A DNA stretch of 64,000 bases from Cercis canadensis (lineage: Eukaryota > Streptophyta > Magnoliopsida > Fabales > Fabaceae): NCBI GenBank assembly GCA_003255065.1, contig QAOA01007971.1:196370-260369 (forward strand), in the 5' to 3' direction. Made by a program: the position numbers and the translations under genes. The notes under the pieces were generated by a model. The model did no database searches and had not been told where the DNA came from. It was given only the letters and a program-made list of their open reading frames with translations. Position 1 is the stretch's first letter, and each line of letters begins with the position of its first letter. Shown here piece by piece: positions 12,435 to 25,735 of the stretch.

Positions 12435-15400
12435 TCAATTGATCTTTGGTTTTGGTCTCCTTGGCCTCAATACCATATAAAGGCACCCCAGAACAATCAC
12501 GAAAGCGGGAATCGTTGTCACATCAAACACCATATGTATTTTTCTCTCTCTTGTACAATTAATTGGATGGAGAAGGGCAAGAGTTGAATTAACTTGCTCA
12601 ACAAACCTGAAGATAGATGGGATTAGAAGAAACCAACAAAGTTTTAATGAACAAGAAATTTAAATTATTTTTAAACATGTAAGAGGAAGGAAACTAACAG
12701 AGGACATGCTCATAATTGAAAGAAGCCTACATGAAAACACAAAGGGGCCAAGCTTCTCCCCATGAGCTGAGAACGAAACAAAATACAGCTGTGATTCCCA
12801 CCCTCTCTCCCTTCCGTCTTTTCTTTCTTTAACTTTTTTTTAAATAAAAGAAAACACATTATTGAAAGGAGAGAAAGAAGATAACACCAAAACAGAGGGT
12901 AAGCTACTATCCTACAAATACCACGTCAGGGAAAAAACAAAATAGTGAACAGAAGAACGAGAAAAGACTCATCAATTGAAGAAGGCCCGCTAATCTCTGT
13001 CTGTCAAAGACATCCACCCCAAAAGAAACCATAGGCTAGGCAATTGTGCTCTGACGAAACATGTCAGATTTTTTTTTCCTCCTTTTTATCCAATAAGTAT
13101 AAAAACTGCTCCGTTCTTTTCGCTTGATGGACAATTTCATTAGAAGAGAAGAGGATAGGAAATTTTTTACAGGAAGTCTCTCATACCACCTGGAAGTGTT
13201 ATATATATGTATACACACACACATATAAGAAGATCGAAATAGTCCTATATAGCCTGGAGGGCCTAAACAGAATTCACCCACAAATCTATGTGCCACTCAG
13301 TTAAATAAGGAGATTGCATTCTTTACAGAGCATCATGTGGAGCAAATCACAGGTGCACTGCCATATGCATGGCCACATCAATTCGTATACATTTTCATGA
13401 AAGTAATTAGATGAAAATAGTATTATTCAAGAAGAAAATACAGAAAAGTCTCGAGTTCCTAACCTTTTGGATGCATCCTCCAAAATGTTTAGCAGCCTCA
13501 ATGCATCATCATAACGTAATTCTCCAGTAACAGTTGATATCTGAAAATATAACATTTATTACCCATTCGTAGCATCATCTGTTTCATAATATGATTTTGA
13601 GGTATCAAATAAAACCAATATAGCCTTTTCCGAATAACTTAAGCTTTGATGATAATTGGTTCCATAACATAGTATCAAACCCTCCTTGACCAACTGGTCA
13701 ATAGTTCAACCCTTGCTGCCCCTACTTTCTTAAATTAAATTTTAGCACAAAGTATGAGCCAGCTTATGCCTTGTCAAGCTTCAAGTCCAAAGGACTTTTG
13801 CCGGAGTGAGTGTGTTAGAGACATTAAATAAAACCAATCTCAGAACTTCCAATAGCTTATGCTTCTAGGATAGTTGGTTCCTTGACAAAGAATATAAATT
13901 TAATAGAATGCAATAAATAATAGCACTCACTCTTCTCCAGAGGCTAACGACATAATTGTACTTTTTAACAAGCTCCTGCTCCTGAGACTGGAAGATCTTG
14001 AAAGTTTTTTCAGCTTTATTTTGGTTAAGTTTTTCATAAACAGAAAAATTGATCTACAATTGCATGGGGAAAACAAAAACTACAATATTCCTAATAGAAA
14101 AAAAAAAAACTGCTTTAATAACTTAGTAATGGCAGCCATGAATACACATTATTCAATCCAAAAGCAACTTTTGCTTTGATATTCAGTTCCCTTTCTTAGG
14201 GTAAAAGAAAATAATGCACTCAGGAGAGAAATTATAGGTTCTAGCAGCATTTAGACTTTCCATCATTCTTATGTTAATATTGAGCACACACTAAAAGCAG
14301 TGAACATAATGCAATTGCCCTAGTTATACCGTAAATGACATTATTCTTATGCAAGAAAGACAAGAATCAAGGGATGACAAGATATTTCTCTTTAAAATAA
14401 AAGGATTTTTTATGTAAGCTTATACTCAATCTGCAAAATGAAATCTCATGAATATCTTTGGAACATGCTTATCTTTCTATCATTCAATAGGTGCAATACC
14501 AAACAAGAAGGATACTAGTACGCTCCCTCAGTAGAAGATGAATAGCTGAATTAACCAGTTGAATTGACTCTTCAAGGGCAGTGATGACATAACTCCGAGC
14601 AATTGAATCAGAATGAAACCGTGAAATGTGCCAACCTTGTGAAGTAATGGAAAAAGGGTTGCATCCTACTGACCAAATCCAGTCCTGTCATGTCCAGATA
14701 TCAAACTTAATGCATTCCAGTTGAATTAAACTTGATAGTGGAGCCAAATTCGTTAAACTGACAGACTGAAAATTATAGGAATTACATGGCACACAATTCA
14801 CACATGAGCTAAGTATATGCACCAAGCAAGCATGTATGTCCCAGAATGGATATGTATTTAGGTAATTGGGAATCTGCTTCCAACAAGGAATTTAAAACTG
14901 GTTCAGCCACCTGCAGAACCATTTGCTGCATGAATGTCCATTGATTTTGGGCAGAAGGAGAGGGGGATGGCAGTAGAGTAAATTAATAACCAAAAGCAAT
15001 TGACAAAGAATGTTAATATTTAAACGGGGCTTAGATATGCCCCAAGCAGAGTCATGTACATAAAAGAATTTGAAGATACTAACTCGCTACAGACAATGAA
15101 CAAGCATTGAAATCCCACAGCAAATTACAGACATCTGGCTTGCATTAGACCTATAACACTACATGAATCACGGATAGATTGCACATAAAATGTACCTCAA
15201 TTGCAGTCTCATGGGCTTGACTATAAACAAGATGAAGGGGAAGCAAACCAGCAAGATGCTCTGCAGTGGCAGCTACTGCAGCTTTTATAGGTCGTCTTTA
15301 TTGTCCAGATGAAAATTGACATCATAAAAAAAAAAAATTATTTAATAAATGACCTTTTGGTCTGTAAATAAAGGTCTTTCTCACAATTGCAGGTATGAAA

Positions 15401-18400
15401 GTTCAAGTACTGACAGTTTATCTTCAGTCCAATTCCTGTCTTTGATAAATATGGCAACTAAATATGACTTGAGACAACTTAACTTTCATCTAATAACTAT
15501 ATTTCTTCTCCTTCCACTGCCACATCTAAAAAGGACATCTAAGGAAAAACCATAACAATGTAAAACTGCCCTAAATTCTAATTGATGTTTATAAAACGGC
15601 ACTAAGTATTTTCTTTTTCTTTGGTAAACGAAGGGGAGGACACGAAATCCTCATCACTCAAGGCACACAAGAAACTATTTGCATTTAGAATTAAGGATTT
15701 ATTTTTCTAAAGAGAAAATTTATTAAAATAAAAGAATACAAATGCTGAGGGTAAAGGAATTTCAGTGAGGCATAGGTGAAATGGGCTCTCCAATTTGTTC
15801 TCAAATCAGACAAAGAAACATCCGAAGCAGCCNAAAACCATAACAATGTAAAACTGCCCTAAATTCTAATTGATGTTTATAAAATGGCACTAAGTATTTT
15901 CTTTTTCTTTGGTAAACGAAGGGGAGGACACGAAATCCTCATCACTCAAGGCACACAAGAAACTTTATTTGCATTTAGAATTAAGGATTTATTTTTCTAA
16001 AGAGAAATTTTATTAAAATAAAAGAATACAAATGCTGAGGGTAAAGGAATTTCAGTGAGGCATAGGTGAAATGGGCTCTCCAATTTGTTCTCAAATCAGA
16101 CAAAGAAACATCCGAAGCAGCCATGATCAGAAAAAAATAAAATAAAATTTTGTGACTTAAGGAGTAAACAATCAGCTAAAAACCTTATTGAAATCTTTTT
16201 TTCAATATGGAAGTTATAATTGGCAATTGAAACTTTTATTAAATAATTTAATAAACAATAAAAGCAACTTCAAAACTTTGTTTTTACCTAATATGGGATA
16301 ACATTACATCTCATAATACAACTGCAACAATATAAGTATGATGTTCCATAATATTCTCAATTAAAATATTCATTGACCATATCTATAGATGACGCCAAGA
16401 ATTAATGAAAATAAGAAATTTTTATAATCCTTTGATTGATCATTTAATTCACAGTGTTGACTCTGTCTATTTCAACTGCAACTAGTGACAGATCATTTTC
16501 ATTACGGATATTTTCAAAAAAGTAAGTCCTATGACATAGATCTCGGTGAATAAGACAGTTTGGAAACAAATGAAATGTAGATTTCTGAATCTAACCTCAA
16601 GTTCCACAGAAGTGATTGCCCATTACATTGCAGATGGCTTTCCCAGGAAGAAGGCTCTGACTGAACAACAATAATCATGTCAGAAAGTGCCTTTGCCTGA
16701 TAGTGTTTGTCCAGTAATAGTGGTTCACTGTAAATGAACCAAAAGACAGGAACCTCTAGTGTGGACCTGGTATGTGCATGCCTACCTACATTTTTCACAA
16801 AGATTGTCATGTTAGTGAATTCCCAATAAGAGCAAGCAACAGAAATTAGAAACTTGTCAGATTGTATAATATAGCAGGATATGGCAAGAGCTGCTTTTGG
16901 CCATAGATGTGGAAAATCTTATTGGTGGGGGGAGGGGGAGCGGGGAAAACATCCTAGAGGCTAAAACGTATCCAGGCTACAGCAGAATATAAGACCAAAA
17001 AAAAAAAAATGCTAAAACGTATCCAGGCTACAGCAGAATATAAGACCAAAAAAAAAAAATTGATGATCAGACAAAAATATTAGACACAAATAATAATGCA
17101 TAAAGTTGGACAATATATCCTCCACCGAAGAAAAAAGCCAGAAATCACAAAGTTAAGACATTAAACCTATCTAGTGCCACTGAAAACCAAAGTGGAGTGA
17201 GGATTCAGTTTACCCATCAAGAAGGGGAGAGGGGGAGGGTTCTAATAATTGATTCTGAACAATTCTGGCATCCTTCTCAATCTATAGATACCAAAAGTAA
17301 GTAAACATCAAACTCCTCCACAAAATATTATCCACATTACTATGCCCCAAGCATGTGAAACCAATCAGGAAGCAATCCTAAAGAGTGGCATGAGAAAATT
17401 ACAATTTCCGACTGAATGAAAAAGCCTACACCGCATACTCCAGTCCTCTTGACAATGCAAGACAAGTGACAGTGAATCCCCAAGCTACTAAGACACCTAA
17501 ATGCATTTTCAGAAACAGCTTTATATGAGAGGCTAATATTCAACCTAATGCTTCTATTGATAGTAAAAAAGAAAGAAAATTGCAGAGAGGACAAGCAGTC
17601 CTCCACAACAAAAGCAAAGGAAAGGACATAAGAAACTGCCTATACAATAAAACTCCACAATTCCTATCAGTAACAGCAGTACTAGATGGCAGCAGGGAAA
17701 ATCTAAGCACCATAAAGATGCCAAAAAAGCAACTCTATCAAACAAATGACATATGCAAAAGTTCCTGCTTGAAAACCCCAGCATTTTGTTTCAACCAAAG
17801 ACAATGGATAATTGCAGAAAAACAAATTGCCTGAGAAACTTTTTCTCCTTGCAACTCCAAAACCCTCTAAAAGTATTTAGTGTAACTTTCTCCAAAATCC
17901 AAATTGACAGACACTATAAGAATAAATGACTACTAGTCTAACAACAATTAAAACACATGATTAACCGTCCACAAAAACAAAATCGTTAACTCAAACTGTA
18001 TTGATACATCATACAAACGAAACCACATGATGAATTTCTAAAACATGAGATTTTCACGGATATAAGACAAACCTTTAAGAGAGCTGTGTTCATTCAGCCT
18101 CTGCAACTGATACTGAAGAATAGAAGAATCAAGATAGGCACGAACTGTCTTTCGGTAGGTGCCATTAACAAGTAACAGAGGGACTGCAGCTGCTCGTCGT
18201 GCAACTGAGAAGGCCATTGCTAAAGCAGGATCCTCTGACAGTGGTAACCTACAAACCTTATTTATATGAGTAGAAAACCTTAAAAAATCTACAATCAAAG
18301 GAAAATGACAAATCTAGCACCTAGTCATGGACTTGACATTATTACTAACCAAAAACTATTATGTGAGGCTCAATAAAACAAAATGAACTTTCAAAAAACT

Positions 18401-19988
18401 GAAAGGGCAAGACTAAAATTTGCTTACTACATACATGTCTTGACTGAACATGGGCTTCTGAGAAGGCAACAACAATGAGGAAAGTCCTTCCATTATAGCC
18501 TTCATATCCACAGGAAGTTGTCTAATATGTCTGACTTTCTGCAGAAATGATTACAAGGTCAATATGGGGTCTCAGTTACTACAAACTCTTCAAATTAATG
18601 CACATACATCTTACCTCCTGTGTGATAAAAAACAACTGAAAGGATATCTTCTCATAATAATGGAATGCACCATCAGCAATTGAAGGTGATACAATATGTC
18701 TCATAGACCCCCATAGTGTTGCACCAAGATGTGCAAGAAAAGCATCACGGGCAACAGTGTAGTTCTGGAACTCCTGCACAGAGACAAAGCCATGAATTAA
18801 CCTATCGTCCAATCAGAATTTGGGACTACAAAGAATGGAAGGCATACAATTAATAGTAAAGACCCACACTAAATTCCCAGAGACATACCAATAGCATACC
18901 TCATATGTATCACCGAATAAATTCCAGCTCTCCATCCGCTTTAATGCCTCTATGGCCTTTTGCTTATGACTTCCATCAAATTCATCACCTTCAAACGACT
19001 CTAGCTCATTTTTCAGATCCCGCATCCTCTCATCAAGTTCTGCAATAATCAAATCTTAAAATCTATATGATGTTCACTAGCTGTACTTCTCATTTTATGT
19101 TATGTAAGCTATATTTAGTGCATAAAAACTAGAGCAAACACCATATGGAATTTACAACTATTTGAACCACTAATCTGTTAAGCCTTTTGAGGTTTGATAG
19201 TTGAAGAAATTAAGCAACAGAAACAATTCCAGGAAAAAAATCTCAAATGCCAAAAGTAGACTCTCCTAACACAAGAAAGCATTGTTAATGAAGACTACCT
19301 TCACAAAGAGCAAGCTTAACTTTCCTTCCCTTGCAATGTTTAAAAGCAAAAAGCTCATATATATCAATCTCAGCTAGAAGAATATCAATGGCCTGGTGAT
19401 CTTTCTGCAACATTTTAATCACAATCATCATCAAAACTTTTAGAGAAAGATGAATGAATAAAAGGAGCAAAAGAAATTTTAATAAGATGAATTCTCTTGC
19501 TCAAAATTTTCCCAGAACAAAGAAAATCTCTCATAATCTCTCATAATATTCTCCAGCCAGTCTTCACAAACCATGAGGGTTGTGCCGTGATACCATTTCT
19601 AAAGACCCAAGCAGCTACTGTTTGATCAACTTGAACAGACATAACCACATGGGCTACAAATGCTTAAGCCCAAAATACTAGTAGTATGCTACTTGACCCT
19701 TCTATACAAGCGAATAGAAGGATAAGACAACCCCCTTAACAAAATCACAAAAATAAAACACATCAAAATTAAAAACAATAAGCTCATTAGGACAATAAAG
19801 CTCCTCAAGCCCTCTCAAATGGCAGCGTAAGTCAAATCACATGTAAAATCATGTAATAAGCAAGAATGAAAATCAGATAAATGCAATCTATGATTATATA
19901 CACCACAGAGCACATACATCACCAAATACAGAAAACTTCTCCTGGATAGCATCTTGCAGTCGGTCTTCAGCTTCCTCTTCTGAAATTT
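12435..19988 (-). CDS. AT5G58100-like membrane protein, C-terminal part (5' exons missing)
   Basis: Twelve exons join in frame: 19918-19988, 19299-19404, 18900-19039, 18615-18773, 18435-18538, 18073-18248, 16596-16785, 15196-15295, 14516-14684, 13931-14013, 13464-13540 and 12435-12606. Together they give about 515 codons before a TGA at 12435-12437. Visible pieces include LLAEIDIYELFAFKHCKG, FLAHLGATLWGSMRHIV, AVPLLLVNGTYRKTVRAYLD, TFKIFQSQEQELVKKYNYVV and a C-terminal membrane segment (IPAFVIVLGCLYMVL) followed by a basic tail, RPRRPKPKIN. From memory this resembles the plant-specific AT5G58100 family, described as a membrane protein needed for pollen exine (SPOT1). Those proteins are roughly twice this length. 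The upstream exons are not seen before the retrotransposon complex at 20393 or in the short flank after it. The gene is therefore either truncated or split by a very long intron. The exon 9-10 junction (14516/14013) rests on frame and remembered similarity. Confidence 0.75.
13590..13900. mobile_element. Putative TRIM (tiny LTR retrotransposon) in an intron
   Basis: A repeat of about 80 bp, each copy with 'aaataaaaccaat' and a 'ttggttcc' near its end, flanks about 140 bp. The left copy ends '...ttccataaca' and is followed at once by 'tagtatcaaaccc', close to the usual initiator-tRNA-Met primer site TGGTATCAGAGCC. The right copy begins TGTTAGAGAC after a purine-rich 'ccggagtgag' and ends '...ccttgaca'. 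This is the layout of a non-coding TRIM element. The copies are diverged, so it is old. It lies wholly within the intron between exons 13931-14013 and 13464-13540. Confidence 0.5.
15541..16122. repeat. 290 bp direct repeat meeting at an N (assembly artefact)
   Basis: Sequence 15541-15832 is repeated almost exactly at 15834-16122, with the only separator a single N at 15833. The first copy ends exactly at the N. This fits two overlapping alleles or contig ends that were not merged. It lies in an intron of the AT5G58100-like gene. Confidence 0.75.
16960..17061. repeat. Two-copy 51 bp tandem repeat with A tracts
   Basis: The unit begins 'gctaaaacgtatccaggc' and ends in an A run. It starts at 16960 and again at 17011, nearly identical, within the 1.3 kb intron between exons 18073-18248 and 16596-16785. 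Confidence 0.8.
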
Positions 19989-20387
19989 CTGCAAACCAAA
20001 GTGAATGGCCAGGAGAAATTATGAAAATAATAATTTTTTAAATATGGCATCATAAGTTAAAACACACATGATGTGGTACTTAAATATGATATCTTTTCCA
20101 ACCAACATAAGCATTTACTAGGCCCATATTTGTTAATGCAATAACTTAATCAGTTTGTTAAACATTAGAATACTCAGTTAAACAGAACAATACAGTACAT
20201 CATAAAGGTTCTTTCTTGCCATGTTAGGAACACGTAATGTCAGAAATAACACTTCAAGGAAGTGCATTACAAAGGTAGAGGTTGTATCATTTTGCATCAA
20301 GGCAGGACAATATCCTTATGCTTGAAATCATCTGATGAGAAGTTCCCGGGGTAAAGCAGTTTCTGTTTCATAAGGAGAAAGAAGCCA

Positions 20388-20392
20388 ATTTG
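20388..20392. repeat. Target-site duplication ATTTG, left copy
   Basis: Five bases immediately before LTR1. They are identical to the five bases immediately after LTR3 (31296-31300). Five-base duplications are normal for Ty3/gypsy integrases. Confidence 0.8.
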
Positions 20393-20726
20393 TGATGGGA
20401 TTGTGGATGATGTGCTGAATAGAGATATAGTGGACCAGTTAAGTGGTCCAGAGAATAGGCCCAAGGTATGGAGGGTATATACGAGAAAGAAGAAAGAGAA
20501 GGGGCAGGGATGTAATTAACTGCATGAGTTAGTTAGAGCAGGCGTGTTATCAGGGAGAGGAGGTAGCAGTGAGGGTCATTCAGAAAGTGAGGTATTTTTC
20601 CTAAGGAGCAGAATTCCATCTAGTAGAGGAATTGCTGTAGGAGCCAGTGGCTCTGGTAGGGGTTATTTTCTGTTCTAGATTGGGATTATAGCTAAGTCTT
20701 TCTTCTATTTCTACTGGTTTCTATCA
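20393..20726 (+). repeat. LTR1 of the compound element (334 bp)
   Basis: Begins TGATGG and ends TATCA, giving short inverted ends. It is nearly identical to LTR3 and is followed after two bases by the primer-binding site. Confidence 0.85.
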
Positions 20727-20728
20727 AT

Positions 20729-20746
20729 TGGTCCGACCTGCCGGAT
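20729..20746 (+). promoter_or_regulatory. Primer-binding site, tRNA-Tyr type (body 1)
   Basis: TGGTCCGACCTGCCGGAT is complementary to the 3' end of plant tRNA-Tyr (...CCGGCAGGTCGGACCA, recalled from the known tRNA). It lies two bases after LTR1. The gag ATG follows only six bases later, so the leader is unusually short. Confidence 0.75.
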
Positions 20747-20752
20747 ACGACA

Positions 20753-23700
20753 ATGGCGCCTAAACCAGCAGACAGGGGTGACGCGATGGAAGCTAGAATG
20801 ATCAATGTGGAAGCAATGGGTCCACGATTGGAAGGTGTGGAGCTCACCTTGAGTGAATTCCGGGTAGCACTTCTGGAGATGCAACGATCGCAGCTGGAAA
20901 TGCAGAAATCTCTGACTGATAAGATCCTACAGTCTCAAGAGAATCTACAACAAGCCTTCAAGAAGGAATTGAGTCGGGCTCATGGGAAAAGAATCGAGGA
21001 AGAACACTCGGAGGACATTCCCTTCGATGGATCGTCGTCGGCGGGTAACAGAACAGGGGATAGACTCCATCGACAGACGTTCATTCCTCCGATGCGAGGG
21101 GAGATGGAAGAGTACCGGTTATCAGTTAAAAAGGTGGAGTTACCAGGATTTCAAGGAGTTGATCCTATGGGATGGATTCAAAGAGCAGAAACGTACTTCG
21201 AAGTACATAACACGCCGGAAGACTTGAAGGTGAAGCTGTCCCGGTTGTGCATGGAAGGAAGTACGATCCACTGGTTCACGTTGTTACGTGAGTCTGACGA
21301 GCAACTGACGTGGGATCGATTTAAGCACTCGCTGCTTCTGCGATATGGGGGAACCATTTACGACAATCCTTTTGAAGGATTATCGGTCATACATCAGGCG
21401 GGTACAGTAGAGGAATTCATCGAATTATTTGAGACTGTCTCTGCTCAAGTTCCACGACTAACAGAGTTACAATACTTGGGATACTTCATGGGGGGGCTGA
21501 GACCGGACATCCGACAGCGAGTCCGTTCCTTCCATCCATCGAACCGATGGCAAGCCATGCAGCAAGCTCGCGACATGGAGCGCGAGATTGAAGGGGTGAC
21601 TATCGGAGGTGATATCGCGTCCTTCAGGGCTCGATGGGGTCAACCCAATGTGATGGGTAAGTCTTACGGGTCACAATCGACCCGGAAAGGAGGTGACGGG
21701 CATAACCCGTGGAGCTCCAACCAACCCAACAGCAATTGGACGTCACAGACGACGTCGCATGGAGGCAGGACCATGTCGCAAGGGTCAAATTCCTACACGA
21801 AGGCTGGTCCCGTAGCTTCAAACTCGTCCTCGGTTAACCGGAAATGGGAGGGGGATCGGCGAGGGACAGCAGAGAGGTCCAGGGGAGTGCGGCACATGTC
21901 CTATCAAGAGTTAATGGACCGTAAGGCTAAGGTCTCTGTTTTCGCTGTGGGGAGAAATTTCATCCCCTGCATCAGTGTGGAGAAAAGAGTTTGAGGTTGG
22001 TAATTATGGGGGATGAAGAAGGGGTGGAAGAAGAAGGTGAAGTGTTGGCACTTGAGGTAGAACAGAGCTCAGAAGGAGAGGGTCTAGAGTGTAACCTCAT
22101 GGGTCTTTTGGGAGTGACAGGACCAGACTTAGCTGCCTGCAAAACAATGAAGCTTGAAGGGATATTGAAGGGAATCCCAATATTGGTTTTGGTGGACAGT
22201 GGGGCTAGCCATAACTTTGTGGCACCCCAAGTGGTTGCTTCACTTAACATTTCTATGGATTCTTCTAAGAAATTCAGCGTGAGACTAGGAGATGGGCATA
22301 GCGTCCAAACCAGAGGTAAATGTTCTAATCTGCACTTGCAATTTGGACAGAATGAGGTGATGGTGGATGCCTATGTGTTGGATTTAGGAGGAGTGGACAT
22401 GATTTTAGGGGTGGCTTGGTTGGAAACCTTGGGTAAGGTGGTAATGGATTGGGGTAACATGACTATGGCATTCAAATCAGGGAAGGAAATGATTGAGCTG
22501 ACAGGTGCAGTAGTTACTGGTTCCAGGAATAATTCTGGCCATAACTCTGATTTGAGTGCTGGTTCCCTTTTAAGAATGATAAAAAATTCTTCCAGAAGGC
22601 TGGATGGAATTTTATGGCATACAGAGGGAAGAGAACTGGAACTGACAAGAATGGGCCAGCACCAAGAACAGCAGCTGACTGGAGTGCTTGAGAGCTTCCC
22701 GGAAGTCTTTCAAGAGATGGCAGGGCTGCCTCCTTCTCGGGATATCGTTCACTCAATTGTTTTGAAAGCAGGGACTGAACCCATCAATGTCCGACCTTAT
22801 CGCTACCCTCACCATCAAAAGAATGAGATAGAGAAGCAGGTCAGTGAGATGCTACAGCAAGGTCTCATTACCAATAGTTCCAACCCTTTTTCTAGTCCTG
22901 TAATTTTGGTCAAGAAAAAGGATGCATCGTGGCGGATGTGTGTTGATTATAGGGCACTTAATAAGGCCACTGTGCAAGATAAATTCCCTATTCCCATTGT
23001 AGAGGAGTTAATTGATGAATTGCATGGGGCAGAATTTTTTTCCAAATTAGACCTAAAGTCCGGATACCACCAAATTAGAATGAGGAAGGAAGATGTGGCA
23101 AAGACTGCTTTTCGTACCCATGAAGGTCATTACGAGTTCATCGTCATGCCTTTTGGGTTGATGAATGCTCCGGCAACCTTCCAAGCAGCAATGAATCGTA
23201 TTTTTAAGCCATATTTGCGTAGGTTTGTGCTGGTGTTCTTCGATGACATCTTGGTGTATAGTGGAGATTGGGAAACTCATTTAATGCATCTGTCTTTGGT
23301 TCTTCAAGTGCTTAGGGAGAATCAGTTTGTGGTGAACAAGAAGAAGTGTAGTTTTGGCCGTAGGCAAGTAGAATATTTGGGGCATGTGCTGTCGGGCAAG
23401 GGTGTGGCAGTGGATCCAGCAAAGGTCAAGAGTGTAGTGGACTGGCCTGTGCCAAGGAATGTGAAGGGTGTTAGGGGTTTCTTGGGGCTGACCATTATAG
23501 AAAATTCATACAAGGTTATGGGAAAATAGCCAAACCCTTGACCGAGCTCACTAAGAAGGAAGCTTTTAAATGGGGGGCAGTAGCTCAACATGCTTTTGAA
23601 ACCTTAAAAGAGGCAATTACTACTGCTCCGGTTTTGTCATTGCCTGATTTTGCACAACCTTTTGCTCTAGAATGTGATGCTTCGGGTAATGGGTTAGGAG

Positions 23701-25380
23701 CAGTCTTAATGCAACAGGGCAAGCCATTGGCATATTTCAGCAAGGCCCCCTCCAGCAATCATCTTTCCAAATCAATTTATGAGAAAGAATTGATGGCTGT
23801 GGTCTTGTCCGTCTTACATTGGAGGCATTATTTGATGGGACGTGAATTTATTGTGTACTCAGACCAAAAGAGCCTACGAGACTTGCTGCAACAGCGTGTA
23901 ATCTCTGCAGATCAACAGAACTGGATTGCGAAGTTGTTGGGGTTTAGGTTTGAGGTTGTATACAAGCCGGGGCCAGACAACAAGGCTGCTGATGCACTCT
24001 CAAGGCTACCAACAGAAGGGGAATTGGCTGTTATGGTGGTTTCCTTCCCAATCTGGAAGCAGGGCGGAGAATTGAAAGCTGAAGTGGATAAGGATTCAGA
24101 GCTACAACAAATTATTGCTGACCTGGGAAGTGATGTGGCTAGTCATCCAGGATTTAGTCTTCATAAAGGGGTTCTTTTACACAAGAATAGGTTGGTGATC
24201 TCTGCAACTTCTGCCCTCATTCCTAGTTTGCTGCAAGAGTTTCATACGACAACAAGGGGAGGTCATTCTGGTTATACTAGAACTTATAGACGGTTGGCTG
24301 CTAACCTGTATTGGAGGGGAATGAAAAAGACAGTTATGGAGTTTGTTCAGTCCTGTGAGGTTTGTCAAAGAATGAAGTATGCTGCTACACTTCCAAGTGG
24401 CCTATTGCAGCCACTATCAATACCTAATCAGATATGGGAAGAAATCTCAATGGATTTCATCATTGGACTTCCAAAGTCTAAAGGATATGATGCTATCTTG
24501 GTAGTAGTGGATAGATTATCCAAATATGCACATTTCATCTTACTTAAACATCCGTACTCGGCCAAAACCATTGCGGCAATTTTTGTGCAAGAAGTGGTGA
24601 GGCTCCATGGAATTCCTATGTCAATACTTAGTGATCAGGATCCTATTTTTATTAGTATTTTCTGGAAGGAGCTCTTCAAACTCCAAGGAACAGTGCTTAA
24701 GATGAGCATAGCTTATCATCCGGAGTCGGATGGCCAAACAGAAGTGGTCAACAAGTGTTTGGAGTCATATCTGCGTTGTTTCGCCTCTGAGCAGCCCAGA
24801 AACTGGTCAGCATGGTTACCATGGGCAGAATTGTGGTATAACACCGCCTTCCATATCTCTACAGGTTCTACCCTCTTTGAAACCGTGTATGGGCGTCCAC
24901 CTCCTTCTATTGTGAGGTATTTGGAAGGGGAAACCAAGGTAGAAGCGGTCGCAAGAGAACTCAAGGACAGAGATGAGGCTCTTAAGCAATTGAAATTTAA
25001 TCTCAGCAAAGCACAAGATCAGATGAAGCATTATGCAGACAAAAAAAGGAAACAAGTGGAGTTTGCAATCGGGGATTGGGTCTTTCTTAAGCTGCGGCCT
25101 CATAGGCAGTCCTCCCTTTCACAGAAAATTTACTCCAATCTATCTCCTAGGTACTATGGTCCTTTCCAGATCATACGGAAGCTTGGCGAAGTGGCATATA
25201 AACTCCACTTACCTCCTACCTCTAGAATTCACCCGGTGTTCCATGTTTCTTTGTTAAAAAAGGCAGTGGGCCAATATACTGCTACACCAGAATTGCCAGA
25301 GGACTTGGCTGTGGAGGATTCATCAGAACTTGAAAAGATTTGGGCAGTACGGGACAAAAGGGATGCTGGTCAACTGAAAT
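20753..25380 (+). pseudogene. Gag-pol of body 1: two frameshifts and no chromodomain
   Basis: The gene is homologous throughout to body 2 but broken. Near 21930, in the CCHC zinc knuckle, one base is missing relative to body 2 (27290), which shifts frame. Near 23490, late in the RT region, four bases are missing. The stretch up to 21994 holds gag; the next, to 23529, holds protease (VDSGASHNF) and RT (VFFDDILVYS); the last holds RNase H and integrase. After the GPF/Y-like region the similarity to body 2 stops at 25376, and the frame ends two codons later. The chromodomain that targets such elements to chromatin is therefore absent. It is non-autonomous as it stands. Confidence 0.88.
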
Positions 25381-25735
25381 AAAATAGAAATTTGAAAATT
25401 TAATTTAATTTGTCCTTGGGCTTTGTAAGGTGGTTGTGGAATCAGATTCTCAATTGAGCTAGCAGCTTCTTCACAGTTGTGATAATGCTTTACATCTCTG
25501 CTTCACTCTTGTCCAGAAGATTAGCTCGAAGAGCCCATGAGGAAGATTTCAATGTTACTTAGCTGCTGGAGCCTCCTCCCTGTCTGCAGAATTTGCTCAT
25601 GAAGGATTACATGCATGTAGCTCTCCCAAGAACTGTTGTTCCTTAGTTTATTTTTCTTGTTTTGGGCCCTACTCCGTCTTTCAACCAAAAACAAGTATTT
25701 ATTTTGTTTGTTGATTTTCAATGTCTTTATGTTTG
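25377..25735. other. 359 bp foreign segment replacing the chromodomain
   Basis: At this point body 2 has 131 bp that encode the chromodomain and lead into LTR3. Body 1 instead has 359 bp unrelated to it, running directly into LTR2. There is no long reading frame. The AT content and T-rich stretches resemble plant UTR or intergenic sequence. Its position just inside the 3' LTR is where retrotransposons commonly acquire host sequence by template switching. Confidence 0.75.

Noticed and set aside
21991-23529. Overlapping gag and pol frames in body 1 as a programmed frameshift
   Set aside because: Body 2 and the 33938 element encode gag and pol in one frame. Body 1 simply lacks one base, so this is a mutation, not a recoding signal.
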